Source: Ottelia alismoides (taxonomy: Eukaryota > Streptophyta > Magnoliopsida > Alismatales > Hydrocharitaceae). Taken from it: a stretch of DNA of 64,000 bases. This document shows positions 50,453 through 59,346 of this stretch, piece by piece. Location: contig JAZKJV010003256.1 of NCBI GenBank assembly GCA_037367405.1, forward strand, positions 1,674,001-1,738,000. Direction: 5' to 3'. The position numbers were made by a program, and so were the translations under genes. Positions within the stretch are counted from its first letter, which is position 1, and each line of letters begins with the position of its first letter. The notes beneath the pieces are model-generated. The model saw nothing but the letters and a program-made list of their open reading frames with translations, was not told the origin of the DNA and ran no database searches.

Positions 50453-51014
50453 TGAAGGATATGGTAAGATCCTTAAGCGCATCACGGAAGCGTGAGGAGC
50501 ACATCTTACGCGGTCGGGAGTGACTAAACGCACTAGTTTCTCGAGGCAATGGAAATTAAAAAAATTTCATGTGATGAAACCACATGATCCAAGAACACTT
50601 CTCGGATCGTTTCATATGAACCACAAACAAGTATTACGGTTACGTCTTGAAGCATGGTTGCGATCGAGTCTCTAAACGAAGAGACATCTTGTCTCAAGTC
50701 CGATCCGATGGAGGAGACGCTTCCGAGCGTGTTGATGAAACACGTGCTCCTCACAATCCATGTTGATGATCCAAGCCACGGATCTCCTAATCTCGACACA
50801 CGAGATTCGACGTCTTCTTCACAAGAGAGGCGCACCAAAGGAGATGGAGATCCACGAGCAAACGATCAGGCATCATAACGACGATGATGCGGCGATGGAG
50901 ACTCTCTCTAGGGCATCCATGGTGGACCGCCAAATGAGAGAGAGAGTGCGTGGAGAGAGAGAGTCTTATGTTCTCATTGTGTTGTTGTAACCAAGAAGAG
51001 GAAGGGGTACCTCT

Positions 51015-51024
51015 CCTTTTATAA
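51015..51024 (-). promoter_or_regulatory. TATA box of LTR F2
   Basis: On the minus strand TTATAAAAGG is followed about 30 bases later by ACAACAACACAATGAGAAC and then a CT-repeat leader. In F1 the same place (about 17416-17426) reads ATAAATAG. This fixes the orientation of family F. Confidence 0.55.
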
Positions 51025-51528
51025 TATTTAGGATACATGGAATCTCAATCCATGGACAACACAAATCCAATGGCTCACATTGATTTGTGTTTCTTTTAAT
51101 GGCTAAGATTTTGTTGGTAAAAAATAAACATAATTAATTTAATTTATATTAAATATATATATATATATATTGATAATAAATCTGATTTAATCCCAAATTA
51201 AATCAATCAAGCGTGGAGATTATGGAATGAAGATTGCATCCTTCCATAATGTGGGAGTTGGTGGCAATCTCATGTAATCTCATGAGATTACATTATTCAA
51301 TGGAAATCTCCAAGATTTACAACAACACTTATTATAAATTATTCTACAAAAAAAATTTATAATTATTTTGTAAATATTGCAATCTTGCCATTGGAAAATT
51401 GTGAATCACATTCACAATCCAAAATAAAATGTAAATTACATATTCAATTTATTGTCCAATATGAATCCAATTTACATCATCATTTAATTAACAAATGTAA
51501 ATTACAAATAGCCCTCTCTTATATATAT

Positions 51529-51846
51529 TATAAATCACATTTATAATATCTATGATTAATATGGATAGTGTTATCCATATCAACATTCATATCGATGATA
51601 ATTAAATCACATTTAATCATCTTGGATCTCTATTCTCGTGTGCCCAATTAATGTGAATCACATTCACATTTACATCTTTGATAATTAAATCACATTTAAT
51701 TATCTAAGATAACTCTCTTTATAATATGAATCAAATTCATATTATTCATGATAAATTAAATCACATTTAATTATCCAAGATAACTCTCCTTATAATATGA
51801 ATGAAATTCATATTATTTATGATAACTAAATCACATTTAATTATCC
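51529..51846. repeat. Palindrome cluster with AATCACATT cores (copy F2)
   Basis: The units are TATAAATCACATTTATA, GATAATTAAATCACATTTAA, AATGTGAATCACATTCACAT, TAATTAAATCACATTTAATT, ATGAATCAAATTCAT, another TAAATTAAATCACATTTAAT and ATGAATGAAATTCAT. There is one more AT-type unit than in F1. The cluster is roughly 500-830 bases upstream of the F2 TATA box. Confidence 0.8.
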
Positions 51847-52792
51847 ATTTTCTCAAAGCTCGGATATGTATATCAACAATGAAATTATCCATGAATTCTT
51901 TTAAGGATAATGCGCTTTCTCCGCGAATACTTGGAGATAAGGACATGGTGATTATATTGTTCCACGTATAGTGACTTGGATATTGAGATCAGATCTCAAA
52001 TCCAGATCCTACGTACCTCTCATAGATGATTGATTAAATCAAGAGATCAAATCTAATCTTCCATTGCATCTGAATCACATTTAGATCAATGTCCAACATT
52101 TAGACCAAGATCAGATTACTTATCTACTGAGAGGAGTCACTAAAATCCCAGACCCGTTTGATCACTCCCTATTAATGGAAGCGTCATGGTTATACAATCA
52201 TTTATGATCACATCACCCTCAGGTATTCGTAATACATGTACAACCTGCATACTGGAAAACCCTGATTAAACCCGAAATATAAGATCAATTTTACACTATC
52301 TACTTCAAAGATTTATCATTAAGTATCTCATTTGACTATTGGGAGTTGGTATCGATCATATACTTTCCAAAAGCACCCAGATGTCGATCATAGACTTTAC
52401 AAAAGTATATATCAAACCTACAAATTCAGTCAAGCTTCCAAAGAAAGATGACTGTGCACGGAATTCGATTCTTCTCAATATCTCATGAGTGAGCTCATGT
52501 ATTCCGGTCCAATAAATGAACATGTATGATCCTTTTGGGAGATTGTATTACTCATATGCCCTTACATGCACACCAACGTACCGATGTATAGACCTTGATT
52601 AGGTCATCAACCTATTTGTCTGCCAAATGTACATACTCAGACATATAGTAACACATCTGTCTCCGGACAGAGGATGTGTGCCTATATCGTGACAGTATAC
52701 GACATAGGACTTCGGTTATCTCAATCTCGTTAAGTCATCTCTTTGACTTAACTTATCAAAGACCTCCGAATCTCTATTCTTATGCAGAGGAC

Positions 52793-53705
52793 TGATGAAT
52801 CTATGATACATCACTCTAAAAGTTGAAAATAGAGTTTGTGCACGAGTAATTAGACGCATTTCATCACCTATATTGCATAATTAGCATTCATGCATGCATA
52901 AATAATATCTGCATTTTAGCATTCACATATACATTAAATAAGAATCCAAACTCACTTGTAAATATCACCTATTTGTATATATTTTATACTAAATCCAAAT
53001 TCCATAACTTCAACTCTATAGTATATATATACTACTAACACTAATACAAGAAAAATACCAAAAAATATTAACTTATAAAATTGACCAATAAAACCTGAGT
53101 CCAATTTGAGACCATGAACCTTAAAATGTGTATATCTCTCTCTTACAACATCCAATTTAAGTCTACTCACTTTTAAAATAATATACATTCAGAGACCTTC
53201 AAAACATGACCAATTTCATTAAAATCGGAGCTCGTATGCAAAACTTAGGTATTGGGCCACTATTGTATATTATACTTATTTGTATGAGAAAATATTGAAA
53301 GTTGCTTTGTGATTCCAACTAAAATAACGTCTAAGCATCAGATTTATGCAGTGGCTTGGAAAGTTAGGGTTTGGGAGTTAAAATAAGCATAAATATAAGT
53401 ATATATACATATGAATTAATATATATATCTGTGTGTGTGTGTGTTTGAGGCTATACTCAATGTTGATGAATATGAAAATCGAAGGCTTAATGAAAGAATT
53501 ACATTATGGAAATTGGTGTGCATTGAAATGGATCCTGAAAAGGATCGTGTGTTACGTTAAGAATGACTTGAGTAGATACTATAGGTCGGACATGCAACTT
53601 GTAGGTTTGTCAAAAGATCATCCATATTGACATGCCAAACCTAGGTGGTACATGGTTTCTTGGATATGTTGAGCATGCAAAATAAAGTATTTGTAACGTA
53701 GATAC
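52793..53705 (+). mobile_element. Start of LTR G, interrupted by element H
   Basis: It begins TGATGAATCTATGATACATC, another variant of the terminal palindrome, and matches L1 (557 on), for example ATCACTCTAAAAG and CATAATTAGCATTC. F2 provides the target; the same site in F1 reads uninterrupted as GTAGAGGACCTGTATC (19158-19173). From about 53280 the match to L1 is lost. 53433-53630 is an open frame, with a GT repeat before it, that I cannot assign firmly. The remaining part of LTR G would be to the right of element H, outside the window. Confidence 0.55.
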
Positions 53706-56700
53706 TGATGAATCTGCGATTCTTCATCTTTATTCATTTATTTTAGCTTAAAATCCCTTATAAAACACATGTATATAATACTAACTCCATGCTCTTACTA
53801 ACTTGCATCTGTGTGTAAATATTGTATATTTGTATATTATTTTAACCTAAAATAAATATATAAATAAATAAATAAAGGAAAAATAAAGAAAAGAAATTTA
53901 AAAAAAGAGGAAGAATGTATATATGTAATAGATATAGGCTGACCCGAACCCCGAGAGAAGGACAAGAGTTGATCTTATCGACCGGAAATAAAGTAGGGGG
54001 ATAGGGTCCTTAATCAGAAAATCCAAAAAAAAACAATGTTTGTTGTGTATATTTGTATACTACACTATTTTATTTATGCTTGAATTGACCACAAATCAAA
54101 TAACTTTTAAAACAAAGTCGTAAATAAAAATGTGTCCTAAATAATAAAAATAATTGCGCAATCAAATCATGTACAGAATAAAAGCAATTACACTTGAAAA
54201 AAGTCATTAAGTAATAATTAAAAAACCAATTTCGGCTCCATATGAACTCAAATTGAATCAAACTTACTTCCATTGTATTCTAAATTAAATTACCTTTAAA
54301 TGGTTGTGATTCATAATTTTTAGAGTTACCGGTGAAAAGTTGGTTTTCTAGGGTGGTTTGTGCAATTTTCCCATGTATTTTGTACATATTATATTTGTAA
54401 ATACTTGTAAATATTTTTACTAATTATTTAAAATAAAAATAAAAAAATTAAATAAAAAAACTAATTTTCTTATTTACACGTGTATATAATGTCATATATA
54501 TATAGCATATGTATATATTTAATTTTCTTAACTAACTACCACAAAAAATAAAAAATTTAACATTTATTTCTCAAATAAATAAAGTGACAAAAATACAAAA
54601 AAATAGTTAATTTTTGTAAATATTTTTTTAACACGTATCTTGTTATTTTATCTCATTTCAATTTTGTTCTCTCTCTTATCTAAATCCAAAAATTCAAACT
54701 CCATTATCTTTTCTACTTATATGGCTCCTTCACCCTCATTTTAATTTGATCATTCTTTGGTGAGAGGAGCCCGATCTTTGAGAGTCTTCTTCTCGCAGAA
54801 GGGTGACCAACCTCCGAATCGTCCGGTGTTAGCGCGTCGGCCTTCATCGAGGTGATCAATATCTTTTCAGCACCTAAGGTGAGATCCATTTTCTCTTCTT
54901 TTATCTTAGGTGAATCGTAGTTTTATTTCTCGTATTCTCTCTTCGTTGTCATTTTTTATCTAGATCTTAGAATCCACCATCATGATTTAATCCTCCACTG
55001 ACTCGATTTTTCATTTCACCATCTCAATCTCTACGCATTCATTTCTACCTCGCACAATCTTTCACCTCCGACCATGCACTGTGGTCGGAGATCCGGTTCC
55101 ATCCGCCATTTTCCTTGGAACCACACTCATCCACATCTTCTGTTTTGATTTTTGGAATTGAGTCATCATGCTTGCAAACTAAGTTGTTGATAAATAAAAA
55201 ATTAATTAAAAAAACAAAAAAAAAATTCTTTCTCTCTAACATTTGTTTTGTAGGATCATCTAAAGAAGTAAAAAATAAAAAATAGACATTTTTTGATTTT
55301 CTGTTTTTAATTTCTCTATTTTGGATTTAAAGAAGTTTTTTTTCTGAGTACTATTTACTGTTTACAATTGAAAAAAATAAAAAAACAAACAAAAAAATAG
55401 AGCTGCCTGTGCCGCTCCCAACGGCCGCCGACCCCTTGCTCCTCGCCAGCCCACTACCACCGCTGCCAGAAGGCGCGAAGCTGTGCAGTCCCGCGCGCTC
55501 CACCGTCAGCCCCGCGCAAGGCCTCCAGTACTGACCTCCATCAACCGCATCTACGTGTCTCTCTGCCTTGAAGCTCCTCTAGAGGCGAGCACCGCTGACC
55601 TTCGACAACCAGCCCACCATCATAGAAAGGAGGAGCGACTCTGCCGTGAGTGTGCCCCCCTTGCTATGGAAGTCTGCCAACCTCTGCTCGTCACCGCTGC
55701 CACGTGAGCGACGCCCTTCTGACGACCGCCAAACCTCCGCACGAGCGGCAGGAGCCCGCTTTGAACGCCGCCGCCTCCAACCATAGCAATGGCCACTTAC
55801 TCGCACCAACATCCGTCTTCGCCGCCATGCTACCGCTCTGAGCGCCTCCGTCGAGACCTCCAGGCCGCTGTCGATTCTCGAGGAAGAGCAGGCAAGGGGC
55901 GACGCTCCCTGCGCCCACCCCCCCCCTTTGGCTTGAACGAAGAAGCAACCAAAGAAAGCCCTAGGGAATATAATAAAAAAATGGAGAAGTATCATCTGAG
56001 TCCCCGAAAGTTTTATAAATTGCAAAGAGGCCCCTACCAACATTCAAGCACATACATAGCGTGTTTTTCTTGGGTAATTATCACTTTGAGCTCTCTGTTT
56101 TATTTTTGTCATTTCTTTCATGCACAAACATCGAATAAATTGCATTCCAATCCTTTTATTCCAGACTTTATATTCTTCCTTATTTTTTATTAGAATAAAT
56201 AGCATTTATGCCTAATAAATTCTGCAAAAAAATCGTGTTATCTCATGTTTGGTTGATCTCTCTGCAGTAATTTTTACATTGCATTTTATCATCATATATT
56301 ATTAGGGGTCAATGGGGTTGCCCCCTGGCGGCAACCAACATGGCTACCCTGCCCCATTTTTTGTGAAATTTTTAATATTTTTTGAAAAATATCGTCATGT
56401 ATATTCATCCCTATATCCCTCTTATATGCCATTTGAATTTTGTCAGAAATAGAAACTCCTACGACCTCCATCCAAACAGGGTCGATTTAAAAAATTCTGC
56501 GATCGTTAAAAAATGATGTCTGGATGGAGGCCATAGAGGTCTCCGTTTCTGACGAAATTCGAATGGCATATAGGAGGGATATAGAGATGAATATACATAG
56601 TTTTATTTTAAAAAAATTGCGAAAAATGGGGTGGGGGCAGCCATGTTGGCTGCCCCAAGGGGGAAGCCCCATTTTTCCCTTATTATTATTAAAAAAATAC

Positions 56701-57609
56701 TATCTTTTCTTTTTCTGAAATTCAAAATTTCCTAAAAAATCAAATATTCCTCTAAAAATTCCAAAAAAATAGAGTAGTTTTGTTTTATTGTCCTTTAATT
56801 TCTTTCCAAATTTCACACAATAACTCTTTATAAAACCAAAAAAATGAAAAATATCAAAAAAATTTAAAAAATTACAGAAAATTTTATAAAAATCTAAAAT
56901 TGTCATTTCACTTCATATTTGTAGATATTTGAATATATTTCATCATAAAAATAATTTCTAGGAGTTTTAGGTATTAAAATATTTTTAAGATGCAAATTAC
57001 TGCAGGTGTGCACTGTTTATTATTTTTGCCACTATCTGATTTTTATAAAAATACAAAAAAATGTGAAAATTCCACAAAAAATTCCAAAAACATTACAAAA
57101 CCTTTAAAATCAAAAAAATATTTTCTCTGGATTTTTCTGAGTATTTTTGATTTAAATGAAAATTATAAAAAGAGTTTGGTGTGTGTCTTTCTTGTCTTGT
57201 GCATATTGTTCTTTATTTGAAATAAAAAAATTGCAAAATTTAAATCACAAAAAATTTAAAAATCATAAAATAAAAAAATAGAAAAAAATATATTAAATTA
57301 AAAAGGAAAAAGAATTCCACAAAAACAAAGGATAATTTGCCTTTGAGCTTCCTGCATTTCTCTTAATTGATTTGCATCGATTATTTGATTTGCATCGATT
57401 ATTTGAATAACCCTCAAAAATTGTAGCCTCCCTGAGTTCAATCATGTCTGATATACTGGTAAATAAGTAGCAAAAAAATTTCCCTTGCTCGCATTACTTA
57501 TTCTTTGTAATTATTCTACAGCGAGAGAAGAAAAAATAAAATTGTGTGTTTGTCACAGGATTTTTGGGGATAACAACAACTTTATCATATCATTAATAAA
57601 TACCAACCA
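53706..57609 (+). repeat. 5' LTR of element H
   Basis: It starts TGATGAATC, loop TGC, GATTCTTCA, and ends ACCAACCA two bases before the primer site. The LTR purine block is at 53985-54010 (ATAAAGTAGGGGG). A GC-rich core, the richest in the window, spans about 55400-55960; its frames (134 and 154 codons) are Arg/Ala/Pro-rich and unrecognised. A typical phrase of plant LTRs, GTCCCCGAAAGTTTTATAAA, is at 56001-56020. The U5 motif CCTGAGTTCAATCATGTCTG is near 57431. The foldback element at 56305-56680 may have been inserted after the element transposed. Confidence 0.85.
56305..56680. mobile_element. Foldback (MITE-like) element, 376 bp, TSD TATTATTA
   Basis: Two arms of about 190 bases form a near-complete palindrome centred near 56498. 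The left arm has CCTCTTATATGCCATTTGAA (56412-56431); the right arm has its complement at 56561-56580, with one or two changes. TATTATTA flanks both sides (56297-56304 and 56681-56688). Terminal bases are GGGGTCAATGGGG on the left and, complemented, AGGGAAAAATGGGG on the right. There is no transposase. Because arms are copies, an open 64-codon frame in one arm is mirrored in the other; I do not count it as a gene. Confidence 0.8.
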
Positions 57610-57611
57610 AA

Positions 57612-57630
57612 TGGCATCGTTGTCGTGGAG
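57612..57630 (+). other. Primer-binding site 1 of element H
   Basis: It reads TGGCATCGTTGTCGTGGAG, two bases after the LTR end CCAACCA. It is the worn version of the tRNA-Asp complement. Confidence 0.7.
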
Positions 57631-57669
57631 ATAAAATTAAAAAAACTTAAAAAATCTGTGCCAACAAAA

Positions 57670-57688
57670 TGGCACCGTTGCCGGGGAG
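57670..57688 (+). other. Primer-binding site 2 of element H
   Basis: It reads TGGCACCGTTGCCGGGGAG, one change from the tRNA-Asp complement, and follows its own LTR-end-like GCCAACA. It lies 58 bases after site 1 and is the better match. Confidence 0.75.
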
Positions 57689-57866
57689 ACACAGCGAGGG
57701 TAGTTAGGTTTCTCTTTTGACCTGCTATTCTTGGTTGTAAATATCTGTTTACATTTTGCCATTCACTCCATTGTTCATACCCACTGCATTCATTTCATTA
57801 TTTGTGATCATATTTTTATAAGTGTGTTTCTTACATATTCTCTCTTTATTTTTCTTGCAAGGGACT

Positions 57867-58007
57867 ATGAGCGAAGGAGGCGATCCTAGGAGAGCCGAAG
57901 CACCCAAGCGAAGGGGAGGCAACTTGATTCTTCACCGAGCCACAGGATACTGTGAGAGGAGGAGGAGAAGAATTGAAGGAGACCAAAAAAAAGATTTTTT
58001 TATTTAA
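57867..58007 (+). pseudogene. Short basic frame in the leader
   Basis: A 46-codon frame: MSEGGDPRRAEAPKRRGGNL, then a stretch ending CERRRRRIEGDQKKDFFI and a stop. Just upstream is a pyrimidine tract ending GCAAG. A frame at the equivalent place in element AB (36477 downward on the minus strand) also ends in a run of arginines before an AT-rich tail. In LTR C's leader (about 20960-21090) only the basic character is left. It could be a nucleic-acid-binding peptide or merely leader sequence; I cannot tell. Confidence 0.35.
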
Positions 58008-58171
58008 TTATTCTAGCATTTGAACTCTTATAAACAAACATTCATTTGTTGCGGGGTTTGTTTCTCCAAGTGCCGGTGCACTTGGGGGACCTCACCGATT
58101 TTATTTTCATCGTCTTATTTTTCTTTATTTCACGTGGATTTCATGAGCTACCTATTGATTGCTTTAATTAA

Positions 58172-58416
58172 TGGGATTTTTACCTGGCAGACCCTATAAA
58201 CTTTTTTAATTACCTCTACGACCTTTTGCACAACATAATTACCCCCATCGACCGTGTAAATTACCCCCACGAACCCCCACAGGCTTCAAACATATTACCT
58301 GGAGGGTTCATAGGGTAAGAGTTGGCAAGTTTACGGGATCGATGGGGGAATTACGTTGTTTCAAAGGTTGTAGAGATAATTGGCGAAGTTTATAGGGTCT
58401 GTTGGGTAAAAACCCC
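58172..58416. mobile_element. Foldback (MITE-like) element, 245 bp, TSD TTAATTAA
   Basis: The left arm begins TGGGATTTTTACC and the right arm, complemented, GGGGTTTTTACC. Both then share CAGACCCTATAAACTT and AATTACCCCCATCGA-like blocks. Arms are about 100 bases and roughly 80% alike by eye, around a short centre. TTAATTAA stands on both sides (58164-58171 and 58417-58424). The 8-bp duplication fits hAT-type MITEs, although a sequence of this kind could also arise from TTAA or TTA targets. No coding content. Confidence 0.8.
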
Positions 58417-59346
58417 TTAATTAATTTGTTTGAGCCAGGTGATTAATTAGGTCCAAACACCCTAAATAAGAATTTCTATACCTATAGAGTAGAGTAGTCA
58501 AATGAACTTGTTCTTGCTCGTTAATAGAAGCTATGATCTAGGACGGTTAACTTGCATCATATAAGATAGTTTATTTTTTTGTATTTCAATTCTGCGTGGA
58601 TCACATGCATGTAGAGTGCTGGCGACAATGTACGCATCTCTAACCCTTGCATGCATCAATGTTTTTAATCGTGCATTGGCATTTCCGATCTCCTTCCTTG
58701 TTTTCACTCATATAAATTAAAAAGGAAATTGGACACTTGGTAGGCGATTCTTTGAAAATATTTTAACCAAGTGGCAACTGCCTAAAATACGGGACTACTA
58801 AAGAAAACTCGACCCTAAAATAAACACAAGGAAAAATCATTATTTTGGGGAGAGTAACCCCCTCATTGTTTGGTTTGTATACAGCGAGAGAGCGACCCGC
58901 GCACTAGGATAGAACCACCCAAACTTTTTTCAGGCTATTGTCTTGGGTTAGTCGTTCTCCACTAAGGATCTCTTCGGCAACCGATGAAGCGTCCCGTGAT
59001 GTCCCTAACAGATCGAATTGATCGGGTAGCCGGTAAATGGTCCGCAATTCATATTGGCTGGGAAAGATCTAACTTTGGGATTAGGCCAGTCTCCTGGAGC
59101 ATCGGGTTCCTAACAACTCGCTTTAATCGTTCTGATAGATTGTATTCACACCAAACTCTAAAATTGACAAGATAATTGACTGAACCTTCACGGTCTCCAC
59201 ATTGAGTTGAGTTGGTGAATTGGGAGTTTATATTGTGTTTGATTGCTTCTGTGCATAGCTAGATCCTTCTGCGCATTTGCGCCTTTTTCTTCACACCTTT
59301 TGACTTGACCCTCGTGCTCTCCTAATCAATTTCTCTTGTTTCGGAG

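Larger units (their letters stand above)
50453..52792 (-). mobile_element. LTR F2, second copy of family F, truncated
   Basis: This is homologous to F1 over 2.3 kb. It begins TGAAGGATATGG on the plus strand and is cut at 52792 by the start of LTR G. The flank before it is CTATC. On the minus strand a clear TATA box (51015-51024) precedes a CT-repeat leader. Relative to F1 it has an extra palindrome unit (about 51770-51840) and an (AT)n run at about 51153-51171. The missing last 250 or so bases match 19245-19490 in F1 and should lie beyond the nested LTR G and element H. Confidence 0.75.
57689..59346 (+). mobile_element. Leader of element H
   Basis: This 1.7-kb untranslated region holds a short basic frame (57867-58007), a foldback element (58172-58416) and, near 58880-59200, blocks shared with other leaders (GCTTTAATCGTTCTGATAGA; TTGAGTTGAGTTGGTGAATT). 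It ends CTTGTTTCGGAG directly before the gag-like ATG, which looks like a splice acceptor. Nothing else is recognised in it. Confidence 0.6.

Noticed and set aside
55579..56043. 154-codon frame (minus) and overlapping frames on both strands
   Set aside because: It lies in the GC-rich core of LTR H, where stop codons are rare in all frames. No known motif; Arg/Ala/Ser-rich.
56524..56718. 64-codon frame, mirrored in the opposite arm of a palindrome
   Set aside because: It belongs to a foldback element arm; mirrored openness follows from the inverted repeat.
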